Positions 1 through 7,305 of a stretch of DNA of 37,314 bases are shown here, one piece after another. A program made the translations under genes and the position numbers. The stretch is taken from assembly GCA_947644195.1 (NCBI GenBank), contig CANRZB010000041.1, forward strand, positions 1-37,314. The letters are read 5' to 3'. How positions within the stretch are numbered: the first letter of the stretch is position 1; the number at the start of each line of letters is the position of its first letter. The notes under the pieces were generated by a model. It worked only from the letters and a program-made list of their open reading frames with translations, did not search any database and had not been told where the DNA came from. Source of the DNA: an uncultured Clostridium sp. (GTDB lineage: Bacteria > Bacillota > Clostridia > Lachnospirales > Lachnospiraceae).

Positions 1-258
1 TCCTCTTTCTTCCGGGGAGATGAATAGCATTTCCAGTGTGCCGTTCTCAATTCCCATAAAGGCAACAGGGCGGCCTGTTTCATCTTCCGCAATCATCAAA
101 TGAGCAACTCCATTCAACGCCTGCGGTACATATCCTTTTATGTTATTGATTTCGTTGTCGGACAGAAATAGATGGGTCGCTCTTACAGAATGTTCCCATA
201 CCGTTAGTAGCTGACCTATTAAATTAGGTGTCCTATTTTGCACTTCGATTATTTTCAC
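1..258 (-). CDS. GNAT-family N-acetyltransferase, YjaB-like (partial, C-terminus off the left edge)
   Basis: An open minus-strand frame runs from a GTG at 258 to the left edge (86 codons seen). GAGAGGAG lies just upstream of the GTG, which decides the start. The protein opens VKIIEVQNRTPNLIGQLL, then has WEHSVRATHLFLS and, near the edge, LEMLFISPEERG. The SVxATHxFLS and LFIxPxxRG segments match E. coli YjaB-type GNAT enzymes; the second leads into the acetyl-CoA binding loop, which lies outside the window. Members transfer an acetyl group from acetyl-CoA to an amine; the substrate here is unknown. The GTG overlaps the stop of a decayed reading frame upstream (255-452), which suggests former translational coupling. 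The family call is firm; the specific role is not. Confidence 0.8.
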   Translation of the reverse strand, partial: MKIIEVQNRTPNLIGQLLTVWEHSVRATHLFLSDNEINNIKGYVPQALNGVAHLMIAEDETGRPVAFMGIENGTLEMLFISPEERG

Positions 259-452
259 TTTTCTCCTCTCTGTAGTAAATGAGAATTCCTTAAAACCGAT
301 TTTGAGCCTATCCGTATCAACCACTGCTTTTCTTCTTCCGTCAGCCGATGAGGAGTCTGTTTTGCTTGTAATCAACCAGAAACCACTGTTCAAACGGCTT
401 CCCATCGGTTGTTTGTATTTTTCTCAGTATTTGATAATTCCCATTTTAGCAA
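255..452 (-). pseudogene. Frameshifted remnant of a small gene upstream of the GNAT gene
   Basis: Read on the minus strand, one frame gives NYQILRKIQTTDGKPFEQWF followed by LVDYKQNRLLIG and a stop. A second frame, starting at nearly the same place, continues with HRLTEEEKQWLIRIGSKS and ends at 255, overlapping the GNAT start. The two pieces look like one natural protein broken by a frameshift. No start codon with a ribosome site was found. I do not recognise the family. It could instead be two chance frames, but the residue composition of both halves looks coding. Confidence 0.4.
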
Positions 453-669
453 GTATCCGTAGTTTTTGATTTATCCTTTAATTAATTTTATTGTACCAAA
501 TTTCCGGGAGCGTGGAAATAGTGAGTTTTCCGGTCGGATTTCCTACCTTTCGGGTATATTTTCAGACAGGAAGAAAGTGAAGTTGACGGTGGGAGTCGTC
601 AGACCGTTACCCAGTGTAGTCCCTTGTACATTATCCTTTTCTTTATTAGAAATCTTCTGTGATTACAAA
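453..669. other. Intergenic stretch with decayed coding-like sequence
   Basis: A 76-codon plus-strand frame (466-696) has no ribosome site and runs into the inverted-repeat element at 670, so I do not call it. On the minus strand, roughly 545-660, there is a natural-looking stretch reading NVQGTTLGNGLTTPTVNFTF, ending soon after at a stop and lacking a start codon. It may be a fragment of a lost gene. I do not recognise it. Confidence 0.3.
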
Positions 670-836
670 CTAGTGTCTTGTCTCGTTGATAATTAGGTAA
701 ACCAACTTGCTAATTCGCACATCTGTTACGTTATATTTTCTAACCGTAGCCACCGCTACGCTGTCGAAAATTCGCCTTGCAGAGGAATAAATATGCCTGC
801 GTTGTTTTATCAAAAATTAACGAGATAAGACACTAG
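670..836. mobile_element. MITE-like element, 167 bp, with imperfect terminal inverted repeats
   Basis: The left end reads CTAGTGTCTTGTCTCGTT and the right end, reverse complemented, reads CTAGTGTCTTATCTCGTT, so the ends match at 17 of 18 positions; a weaker match continues inward. Between them is a small perfect inner hairpin, CGTAGC and GCTACG around CACC (near 745-760). No transposase frame is present. The size, long terminal repeats and lack of coding capacity fit a non-autonomous miniature transposon. A target-site duplication is not clear in the flanks. A regulatory cruciform is an alternative. Confidence 0.5.
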
Positions 837-992
837 ATATATAATTCTTGATTTTGGATCATTTACAGCCAGAATAACATTCCTGTACATTGACCCAGGA
901 ATATTTGATGAAAGGACTAGTTTTGAGGAACAGAACAGACTATAGAATAAAAAGAAAAATTTGGGAGAGAATAACGATGATGATTGCATGGC
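837..992. other. Leader region of the PTS operon; coding-like fragment and small hairpin
   Basis: Directly right of the inverted-repeat element, a plus-strand frame from about 835 to a stop at 943-945 reads naturally (DFGSFTARITFLYIDPGIFD) but has no start, as if the element had cut into a gene. Inside it is a 7-bp inverted repeat, ATTCCTG (879-885) and CAGGAAT (896-902). I could not assign a confident promoter for the PTS operon here. Confidence 0.3.
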
Positions 993-1074
993 AATTTGAG
1001 TGCCATTTCTGGTACATGATAATTAATAGGAGGAATTTGAGTGCCATTTTTGGTACACGATAATTAATAGGAGG
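993..1074 (+). repeat. Two tandem 41-bp direct repeats, each ending in AGGAGG
   Basis: Copy 1 is 993-1033 and copy 2 is 1034-1074; they differ at about two positions. Each begins AATTTGAGTGCCATTT and ends AATTAATAGGAGG. A third copy starts at 1076 (AATTTGA) and is cut off by the ATG of the EIIA gene. The second AGGAGG is the ribosome site of EIIA; the first precedes a tiny TTG-started frame of eight codons (MSAIFGTR) inside copy 2. The pattern looks like tandem duplication of a translation-initiation segment. Confidence 0.85.
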
Positions 1075-1082
1075 CAATTTGA

Positions 1083-1517
1083 ATGAAACTTCTGAAACAG
1101 GAGAATGTGCAGATATGTGAGAGGGCAGATGATTGGCGGGATGCCATAAGAATATCGGTACAGCCATTGGAGCAGGGCGGCTATGTAGAAAGTTGTTACA
1201 AGGATGGAATTATTGAAAATGTTGAAAAATTAGGTCCCTATATTGTCATAGCAGATGATATTGCATTACCACACGCAAGACCGGAACAGGGAGTGAGGGG
1301 AACGCAAATCAGTATTACATTATTTCGGCAGGGAGTCCAATTTGAAGGCAGAGATACGACAGCCAGACTATTTGTGACACTGGCGGCAAAAGATAATAAT
1401 CAACATTTGGAGTCACTTTCACAAATATCGGAGCTATTATCTGATGAGGATGTGATTGACCAGATATTGGCATCTCCCGATAGACAGACGTTATATCACT
1501 ATTTTGAGACAATTTAA
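1083..1517 (+). CDS. PTS EIIA component, ascorbate/UlaC type (mannitol-fructose superfamily)
   Basis: Phosphocarrier of a phosphoenolpyruvate:sugar phosphotransferase system: it takes phosphate from HPr and passes it to EIIB. At 144 residues it has the usual length of a stand-alone EIIA. The active histidine is His64, in the segment IALPHARPEQGV, which corresponds to the MPHGRPEEGV segment of E. coli UlaC; the order of conserved blocks (GPYIVIA before the His, then a later LAAKDN block) also follows UlaC. The ATG at 1083 lies 8 bases after AGGAGG of the second 41-bp repeat. EIIC follows after 20 bases, then EIIB, so the three form one operon. No ascorbate catabolic genes (ulaD-G) are in the window, so the substrate may be ascorbate or another acidic sugar. 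Confidence 0.9.
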   Translation: MKLLKQENVQICERADDWRDAIRISVQPLEQGGYVESCYKDGIIENVEKLGPYIVIADDIALPHARPEQGVRGTQISITLFRQGVQFEGRDTTARLFVTLAAKDNNQHLESLSQISELLSDEDVIDQILASPDRQTLYHYFETI

Positions 1518-1537
1518 GAGGGAAAGGAGTAAAGACG

Positions 1538-2926
1538 ATGCTTAGGTTTTTACAATTTATTCAACAGGTGCTTTCCACACCGGCAATTTTTGTCGGATTG
1601 ATCGCACTGTTAGGCTTATTGCTCCAGCGGCAGGATACACAGACTTGTGTTAAGGGAACCATTAAAACAATCCTTGGATTTATTGTGTTAAATGCTGGAG
1701 CTGATGTGGTTCAGGCTTCCATTATCCCATTTGGTAATTTATTTCAGGCAGCATTTCATGTAGATGGTGTTGTGCCAAATAATGAAGCGATCACTTCATT
1801 GGCATTAAATGATTATGCGGTGCAGACTGCTTCTATATTTGCATTGGGTATGTGTGCTAATATTTTACTTGCCCGGTTTTCAAGACTGAAATATATCTTT
1901 TTAACCGGACACCATGCCCTTTATATGTCATGTCTGATTTCCATTATTATGTCCATCAGTGGGCTGAAGGGGGTACAACTGATTATAGCAGGTGCGCTTT
2001 TGCTGGGGCTTGTTATGACGATATTTCCGGCGCTTATGCAGCCGACTATGGAGGAAATTACGGGGGATGATTCACTGGCGCTTGGACATTTCGGGAGCGC
2101 TTGTTATTGGCTGAGTGCCCAGATCGGGAAGTTATTTGGAAAAAAAGAAGATACGACCACAACGGAAGATATTAATTTTCCTAACACACTGTCTTTTTTG
2201 AGGGAAAACACGATCTCAATAGCGCTGGCTATGTTTTTGTGTTATATTATTGTTTCAGGAGTGGCAGTTTTTTCTTCTCCTGAGGAAGCGGCAAAGATTA
2301 TTGGTGAGGATAATTGGATCATATACTCTATCATACAATCCATTACATTCTCGGCCGGTATTTATATTGTGTTGTCCGGGGTCCGTATGCTCATCAATGA
2401 AATTGTTCCCGCATTCAAAGGAATTTCTGAAAAACTTGTGCCAAATGCAAAGCCGGCGCTTGACTGTCCGATCGTTTTTCCGTATGCACCAAATGCAGTT
2501 TTGATTGGTTTTTTCTGTTCCTTTTTAGGAGGAATACTTGCATTGGGAATACTTGCATTGATGGGAAATATGGGCTTGGCGGTGGCAATTGTCCTTCCGG
2601 GAGCAGTGTTGCATTTCTTTTGTGGGGCGACTGCTGGAGTTTGTGGTAATTCACGAGGTGGATTAAAGGGCTGTGTTGCAGGATCGTTTGTCCATGGCGT
2701 GGTGGCAACTTTCCTGATTGCCGGAATGTATCCTGTATTAAATTCCATGGGATTTGCAAATACAACGTATTCCGATACCGATTTTACCCTAGTGGGGATT
2801 GTGTTTGGTAATTTAACCAAAATTGTAAATCAATACGTTTTATTTGGAATTATTATTGTATTATATCTGATTCCAATAATATATAACATTTTTGCAGGAA
2901 AAAGTCAGAAAGCAGAGAAAGAATAA
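1538..2926 (+). CDS. PTS EIIC component, ascorbate (UlaA/SgaT) family
   Basis: Membrane channel that moves the substrate across the membrane while EIIB phosphorylates it. The 462 residues match the family length of about 460. About ten hydrophobic segments are visible, beginning with STPAIFVGLIALLGLLLQR near residue 14. The early segment TILGFIVLNAGADVV and the late HFFCGATAGVCGNSRGGLKG are typical of UlaA-type permeases rather than of glucose- or mannose-type EIIC. AAGGAG stands upstream of the ATG. It lies between the EIIA and EIIB genes and shares their transcription unit. Family certain; substrate inferred from family only. Confidence 0.92.
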   Translation: MLRFLQFIQQVLSTPAIFVGLIALLGLLLQRQDTQTCVKGTIKTILGFIVLNAGADVVQASIIPFGNLFQAAFHVDGVVPNNEAITSLALNDYAVQTASIFALGMCANILLARFSRLKYIFLTGHHALYMSCLISIIMSISGLKGVQLIIAGALLLGLVMTIFPALMQPTMEEITGDDSLALGHFGSACYWLSAQIGKLFGKKEDTTTTEDINFPNTLSFLRENTISIALAMFLCYIIVSGVAVFSSPEEAAKIIGEDNWIIYSIIQSITFSAGIYIVLSGVRMLINEIVPAFKGISEKLVPNAKPALDCPIVFPYAPNAVLIGFFCSFLGGILALGILALMGNMGLAVAIVLPGAVLHFFCGATAGVCGNSRGGLKGCVAGSFVHGVVATFLIAGMYPVLNSMGFANTTYSDTDFTLVGIVFGNLTKIVNQYVLFGIIIVLYLIPIIYNIFAGKSQKAEKE

Positions 2927-2959
2927 AGATTTGAGGGAAAAGAAAAGGGGGAAAGGAAA

Positions 2960-3241
2960 ATGATTAAAAAAATAATGTGTTTTTGTGGTTCAGGTCTTGG
3001 AACATCTTTTGTCATGGAGATGAATGTAAAGAAAGCGTTGAAAAATTTGGGAATAGAGGGCGTTACTGTAGATCATTCCACCATTGATGATGTACTTCCA
3101 GGAGCCGCAGACCTTTTTGTCTGCAGTGCAGACCTTGTGCCAAATGCAGAAAAGGCGGGGAAGGCGATCGGACTGAATAACATGGTTTCAGTCAAAGAGA
3201 TAGAAGAAAAGCTGAAAACGGCGTTTGAGGAAGATCAGTAG
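2960..3241 (+). CDS. PTS EIIB component, ascorbate/UlaB (lactose-cellobiose-like) type
   Basis: Small cytoplasmic phosphocarrier, 93 residues, that receives phosphate from EIIA on a cysteine and gives it to the incoming substrate. The N-terminus MIKKIMCFCGSGLGTSF carries the P-loop-like phosphocysteine motif CGSGLGTS; Cys9 is the expected phosphorylated residue by comparison with UlaB. The ribosome site GGGGGAAAGG precedes the ATG. It ends the EIIA-EIIC-EIIB operon. An alternative is a galactitol-type EIIB, but the UlaA-like neighbour favours the ascorbate group. Confidence 0.9.
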   Translation: MIKKIMCFCGSGLGTSFVMEMNVKKALKNLGIEGVTVDHSTIDDVLPGAADLFVCSADLVPNAEKAGKAIGLNNMVSVKEIEEKLKTAFEEDQ

Positions 3242-3369
3242 ACAAAGGAAAGAAATACTGCATACAGATAGTGAAAATAGATAGCTTTGATGGTAGATGG
3301 GAAACTGCAAACGCAGATTTCTCATTACCTCATTGCGACAATTGTTTTCGCGCAGAAATGAGGATGAAG

Positions 3370-4527
3370 ATGAAGATATTATGTATGGATTGGATGACAA
3401 AATTTGAATGTATTGGTGGAGCGTGTCCTTTAACTTGTTGTCGTGATTGGGACATCCCTTTGAAAAAACAGGAGATAGAATCCTATAAAAAAATGGATCA
3501 TCTGTTTGCAAAAGAATCTTTATCTATGATTGATCAGGAAAAAAAGTGCATGAAAATGCACGATGGATGTTGTGCTGCATTGACTGAGGATGGCTGGTGT
3601 AAGTTGGTACTGGAGTGTGGTTCGGAAGCATTATGTGCAACCTGTACCTATTTTCCGAGACGGATGAAAAAGTATGGGGATATTGGAGAAGGGACAGCAG
3701 AAATCTCATGTCCCGTTGCAGCTGGATATTTATTAGAACCAGATGTCATAGAATTTGCTTTTGCAGAAGAGCAGACAGAAAATAATGGTGCGGCAGTTGA
3801 TTATCAGATTTATGATAGCCTCTCGTTTGCAAGGACTTATTTGATTGAATTGGTTCAGGCAGTTCCCGGACAGTATACATGTGGGAAAATGCACATTATT
3901 TTTTCTGTTCTCTATCAGATCATGGATTTGTGTCAACAAAATCAACTAAAAAAAGAGAAGGTAGAAAAGTTGTTACATATCTATGATTCCTCAGCGCTAC
4001 TTAGTGAAATATTTACAAAATGTGAGACATTTGCCCAGCAATATGAGTGGAAAGCAGCTATATTACAGAAAATTTTGATTCAGTCCAGACAGATGTTAGT
4101 AACGCATATTTTTCCGATGTTATATGAAAGGTTTTCTTGCTTACAGAAAGATCTGGAAACATGGGTTTCTGACCCACAGCAATTTGCAACAAGTTTGGAA
4201 GGTTTTACCCAATACAGAAATCAGAGATATCCCATGATGTATGATCACTATTTGGTTTACATATTATTTTCAAATTGGATTTCACTTAACCTGGATCAGT
4301 TTGGACAATTCATCATTGCCAGAGTGGTGGAATGGAGTCTGTTTCAGATATTTGCAATGTCAGTTTGGAAGGAAAAAGGAATCGTAGAAAAAGAGGAATT
4401 TGAGGTGATTATTGCATGGGTGGACAGAGTGATTACCCGTTCCAAGGATATTCGTGACGAATTGAATAATTTTGTAAAAGAGCTGGGCGAACATTCGATT
4501 GCAAACCTATTGATGTTAATGATTTGA
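3370..4527 (+). CDS. FliB-like flagellin lysine-N-methylase family protein (Cys-rich)
   Basis: About 385 residues. The N-terminus has a cysteine cluster, FECIGGACPLTCCRDWDIPL, followed by DGCCAALTEDGWCKL and ECGSEALCATCTYFPR, and then ISCP: a pattern of cysteines typical of FliB and the related zinc/iron-binding YkgJ-like proteins. FliB of Salmonella methylates lysines of flagellin; many Clostridia carry homologues whose targets have not been tested. The C-terminal 230 residues are predicted helical and less conserved. Start: the frame is open back to a GTG at 3271, but ATG 3370 follows GAGG at a good distance and gives the normal family N-terminus; ATG 3358 is also possible. No flagellar gene lies in the window, so the target is unknown. 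Confidence 0.7.
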   Translation: MKILCMDWMTKFECIGGACPLTCCRDWDIPLKKQEIESYKKMDHLFAKESLSMIDQEKKCMKMHDGCCAALTEDGWCKLVLECGSEALCATCTYFPRRMKKYGDIGEGTAEISCPVAAGYLLEPDVIEFAFAEEQTENNGAAVDYQIYDSLSFARTYLIELVQAVPGQYTCGKMHIIFSVLYQIMDLCQQNQLKKEKVEKLLHIYDSSALLSEIFTKCETFAQQYEWKAAILQKILIQSRQMLVTHIFPMLYERFSCLQKDLETWVSDPQQFATSLEGFTQYRNQRYPMMYDHYLVYILFSNWISLNLDQFGQFIIARVVEWSLFQIFAMSVWKEKGIVEKEEFEVIIAWVDRVITRSKDIRDELNNFVKELGEHSIANLLMLMI

Positions 4528-4997
4528 TTTTTGCTTCTATCCTTTTATGGATAAAATATGGCATATCATTCATTCCCTATGCAATCCGCTGCGAAGACTA
4601 CCGTGATTTTGAGTGCTATTGCAACAATCTGGAAGTAAAAGATACCAGTAAAGGTTTGGTTCCGGATTCTACATTTTTTTGTTTAGACGAAGATCGAAAC
4701 ATTGCTGTAGGTGCCGTAAATATTTGACACTATTTGAACGAAGCATTATTATTGAATGGTGGTCACATAGGAGATGGTGTTCGTCCATCTGAGAGAAGAA
4801 AAGGGATTGCAACCAAGATGATATCGTTGGCTTTGGACGAATGCAGGAAATTGGGGTTACAGAAGGTTTTAATGGTTTGTGATAAAGATAACGTTGGTTC
4901 AGCCAAGAGCATTAGAAATAATGGTGGTGTACTAGAAAACGAAATTATTGTTGATGGTGTTGTGGAACAAAGATATTGGATTGAACTAGCTGAATAA
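4524..4997 (+). pseudogene. GNAT-family acetyltransferase, interrupted by a TGA and lacking its N-terminus
   Basis: Two plus-strand pieces in the same frame are divided only by a TGA at 4725-4727. Read through, they give one protein: CEDYRDFECYCNNLEVK, then NIAVGAVNI-stop-HYLNEALLLN, then IGDGVRPSERRKGIATKMI (the acetyl-CoA binding R/Q-x-x-G-x-A motif) and LQKVLMVCDKDNVGSAKSI. Relatives commonly have NIRHYLN at the break, so CGA to TGA is the simplest explanation. The usual N-terminal 25-30 residues are also missing; the frame begins right against the end of the FliB-like gene. Both defects support a pseudogene. Readthrough is unlikely, as no recoding signal is seen. Confidence 0.8.
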
Positions 4998-5023
4998 ATT
5001 CCCATTTATGGAGGTTAATTAGC

Positions 5024-5464
5024 ATGAGAGCACCATTTCAAATATTGGCGATTCCTTATAGACGAAATCCGGATTTGCAGTTCTGTGTTTTTCACCGTGC
5101 AGACATAGATCAATGGCAATTTGTAGCAGGCGGTGGTGAAGATGATGAAACACCGATAGAATCTGCAGCCCGAGAAATTTTAGAAGAAACAGGGATAAAA
5201 GCGTACAACATAACCAAGCTGGTTTCAATGGCATATATCCCCGCAGATGTTATATCAGAACGTCATCGTAAGCACTGGTCAAAGGATATTTTTATTCTGC
5301 CAGAGTATCATTTTGCATTTGAATGTATTCCCGACATAAAACTATCCGATGAACACTTTGGTTGCGAATGGTTGGGTTACTGCGATGCTATGTCACGTTT
5401 GACATGGGATTCTAATAAAACGGCACTTTATGAACTGAACTGTCGACTATCAGCAAAGAACTAA
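5024..5464 (+). CDS. Nudix hydrolase (dATP pyrophosphohydrolase-like)
   Basis: 146 residues, a normal size for a single Nudix domain. The Nudix box is perfect: GGGEDDETPIESAAREILEE followed by TGI (about residues 36-59), matching G-x5-E-x7-RE-hydrophobic-x-EE-x-G-hydrophobic, the metal and pyrophosphate binding helix. The N-terminus ILAIPYRRNPDLQFCVFHR and the overall layout resemble NudB-type enzymes that hydrolyse nucleoside or dihydroneopterin triphosphates; the actual substrate cannot be told from sequence. GGAGG sits 8-9 bases before the ATG. It follows the GNAT pseudogene by 26 bases and may have shared its transcript. Confidence 0.88.
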   Translation: MRAPFQILAIPYRRNPDLQFCVFHRADIDQWQFVAGGGEDDETPIESAAREILEETGIKAYNITKLVSMAYIPADVISERHRKHWSKDIFILPEYHFAFECIPDIKLSDEHFGCEWLGYCDAMSRLTWDSNKTALYELNCRLSAKN

Positions 5465-5517
5465 TTTCGGTTTTTAAACTGGAAAATCGGGATTGCTGTT
5501 TGAGGTATTTTATTTAT

Positions 5518-5988
5518 ATGCGGAATGAGATAGAAAGAGTGATCAAAGAAAATCACATAGAGCGTTCAAGATGTTTTGAGTGTTCAAAAATTACTTATAG
5601 TTCAATTATTAAAAAAATTGAACAGACATTTGTATTATATGGCGGTGATATACATTGGTCTAATATGGGGCATGGGTTTAATCACAAATTGTTATGCAAA
5701 ACCAAACATATATCAGAAGATAGGATGTGGGTCACAAGATTACCCAAAATATTGCCCGAAAGTGAAAAAATTGTATATGTACTATTTGAAGATACAAAAG
5801 ATTTTCAGCCAAAGTATTGGCTATATGAAATGTGTATTCCAGAACTGATTTGTATCATTGGAGAAGTATATGGGTTAAATGATTTTTACATTGTTTCCAA
5901 AAAGTTTGAGTGGCTTATCAGTGAATGTCACGAAGATGTTGTTTCATTTGTTGGAAATTCATTAAATCTTTCGTGTTTTGATGAATAA
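5518..5988 (+). CDS. Uncharacterised protein, probably DUF6756-like
   Basis: About 156 residues from ATG 5518; a TTG at 5500 would add six residues, and neither has a strong ribosome site. The central part contains WVTRLPKILPESEKIVYVLF, followed later by a short aromatic stretch with KYWLYE, and the end has NDFYIVSKKFEWLISECHED. The last block closely recalls proteins grouped as DUF6756, which have no known function. No signal peptide, membrane segment or catalytic motif is seen. The family name is from memory and should be treated as tentative. The gene lies among orphan genes after the Nudix gene. Confidence 0.55.
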   Translation: MRNEIERVIKENHIERSRCFECSKITYSSIIKKIEQTFVLYGGDIHWSNMGHGFNHKLLCKTKHISEDRMWVTRLPKILPESEKIVYVLFEDTKDFQPKYWLYEMCIPELICIIGEVYGLNDFYIVSKKFEWLISECHEDVVSFVGNSLNLSCFDE

Positions 5989-6052
5989 GATTATAGACGG
6001 ATATTTCTGATTAAGAGCGATAAGCAGATTGTTATTTGGAGGGGGGATTTTC

Positions 6053-6712
6053 ATGAAGTATTTTGATTATCCGCAATTGCCAGAAGAATTGCAAAAAGGT
6101 TTAAATAACTATTGTAAATATTGGGAGCAGGGCTTAAAGAAGAGGGCGAATGTAGTTATCCGTGAAATTATGAAGTATTATGATACATTATCAGAGGATA
6201 TCCACAAAGAATTTATTTCAATAGTCTGCACCGAGATTTGCGATAATCATGTAGAATTATTCCGGGCTTATTCTTTGCCGTATGAGGTTTCTATCCGTAT
6301 AGAGCAGGAACTTTTTCCTTTTGTGAATCAAGGAGTTTTACCACAGGCTCGATGGCATTGTGAGTTGTTTGGAAATTTAGATGAAACGATTTCGATTTAT
6401 CAGAACAATAAAGATGATTTCAAAATAGCCGAGATTCTGATGTTGAGGTTGATTTCTTTGCTTTCCTTTGGCGCACATCATTTTCCAGAATATTCCTGTC
6501 TCGAAAATATTTCGGAGCTTGACGAAGCAGAAGAGCTTGGTGAAGAGATACTGAAAAAGCATGATATAGATGTTGAATTTCAACAAGAATTTCGATATTA
6601 TAGCAAGCTGCACAGGCTGTTTCACTCATGGAACGGTGAAGGCGATTTTGCACTTTTATGCAGAAAAAACGGTTTGGAATTTAATGAAATAGCGGCATAT
6701 TATTATAAATAA
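6053..6712 (+). CDS. Hypothetical cytoplasmic protein, helical
   Basis: 220 residues starting MKYFDYPQLPEELQKGLNNY. The ATG at 6053 follows GGAGGGGGG at ideal distance, so this start is preferred over the in-frame start 24 bases upstream. The sequence is acidic and seems mostly alpha-helical, with a motif-like segment PQARWHCELFGNLDETISIY and EELGEEILKKHDIDVEFQQE. I do not recognise the family. There is no signal peptide or membrane segment. It follows the DUF6756-like gene by 64 bases on the same strand. Small acidic helical proteins next to DUF6756-like genes sometimes turn out to be immunity proteins, but nothing here proves that. Confidence 0.6.
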   Translation: MKYFDYPQLPEELQKGLNNYCKYWEQGLKKRANVVIREIMKYYDTLSEDIHKEFISIVCTEICDNHVELFRAYSLPYEVSIRIEQELFPFVNQGVLPQARWHCELFGNLDETISIYQNNKDDFKIAEILMLRLISLLSFGAHHFPEYSCLENISELDEAEELGEEILKKHDIDVEFQQEFRYYSKLHRLFHSWNGEGDFALLCRKNGLEFNEIAAYYYK

Positions 6713-6735
6713 ACACTTTTTAATGCCGGATTATT

Positions 6736-7139
6736 TTACCATATATACAGATTGAAACACCAGATATAGTGGAGTATGTTGACTCTAACCGCATCAGTAC
6801 TTTCTAGCTCAAATGCATTAAAAGTCATTGTTTGCCATTTCATCCGATGAATCACGCTTACATCATATGGTTCCGAGGTCTCTGCTACGTCCAAGATTCC
6901 TTCGTTGTTTACTGACAACTCACAATGTTCATAGATATTCAGGAAAAAATGCTTGCAATCCATCTGGGAATATGATAGTATATTTCTTGTTGTTGAATAG
7001 TATTCATTAGAGAATGAATATTGTTTTTCCAGTTCTTTGAATAGAAATATTCGAATGATAGGATTACAAACATGATGTAATGGACTGGTATATTTCAGGG
7101 AGTTATTTGCATTAGGAAAATGATTTTTCCATAAAAATT
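6736..7139 (-). pseudogene. Start-less open frame of about 134 codons ending against a tRNA gene
   Basis: On the minus strand a frame stays open from 7139, two bases outside the tRNA gene at 7141, down to a stop at 6736. It reads LWKNHFPNANNSLKYTSPLH, later KELEKQYSFSNEYYSTTRNI, then SVNNEGILDVAETSEPYDVS and VIHRMKWQTMTFNAFELEST. Only the last 75 codons have an ATG (6963), and it has no ribosome site. The whole frame looks like real protein rather than chance, so the simplest reading is a gene that lost its 5' part next to the tRNA. The family is not recognised. Confidence 0.4.
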
Positions 7140-7140
7140 T

Positions 7141-7214
7141 GGACCTTTAGCTCAGTTGGTCAGAGCAATCGGCTCATAACCGATCGGTCCAGGGTTCGAG
7201 TCCCTGAGGGTCCA
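7141..7214 (+). tRNA. tRNA with CAT anticodon (tRNA-Ile2 or elongator tRNA-Met)
   Basis: Full cloverleaf: acceptor GGACCTT pairs with AGGGTCC, D arm GCTC/GAGC, anticodon stem ATCGG/CCGAT with loop CTCATAA, T loop TTCGAGT. Discriminator A; no CCA is encoded. The GGACCTTTAGCTCAG start resembles Bacillus tRNA-Ile2, whose CAT anticodon is changed to lysidine-AT by TilS, but elongator Met cannot be ruled out by eye. Confidence 0.95.
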
Positions 7215-7231
7215 TTGATTTTTAGTAATTT

Positions 7232-7305
7232 GGCCCAGTGGCTCAGTTGGTTAGAGCGCCGCCCTGTCACGGCGGAGGTCACGGGTTCGAGTCCCGTCTG
7301 GGTCG
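7232..7305 (+). tRNA. tRNA-Asp (GTC)
   Basis: Cloverleaf with acceptor GGCCCAG pairing with CTGGGTC (one G-T pair), anticodon stem CCGCC/GGCGG and loop CTGTCAC, anticodon GTC. Discriminator G, as expected for Asp. No encoded CCA. It lies 17 bases after the CAT tRNA, probably in one transcript. Confidence 0.96.

Noticed and set aside
466-696. 76-codon plus-strand frame
   Set aside because: No ribosome site, odd composition, and it runs into the inverted-repeat element; treated as chance.
978-1017. Sigma-54-like -24/-12 motif (TGGCAC, five bases, TTGCC) on the minus strand within the first 41-bp repeat
   Set aside because: It points away from the PTS operon to a region without a gene, the second repeat lacks the TTGC half, and no enhancer-binding regulator is near.
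3271-3369. Upstream GTG start for the FliB-like gene
   Set aside because: No ribosome site and the added 33 residues do not look like the family; ATG 3370 or 3358 fits better.
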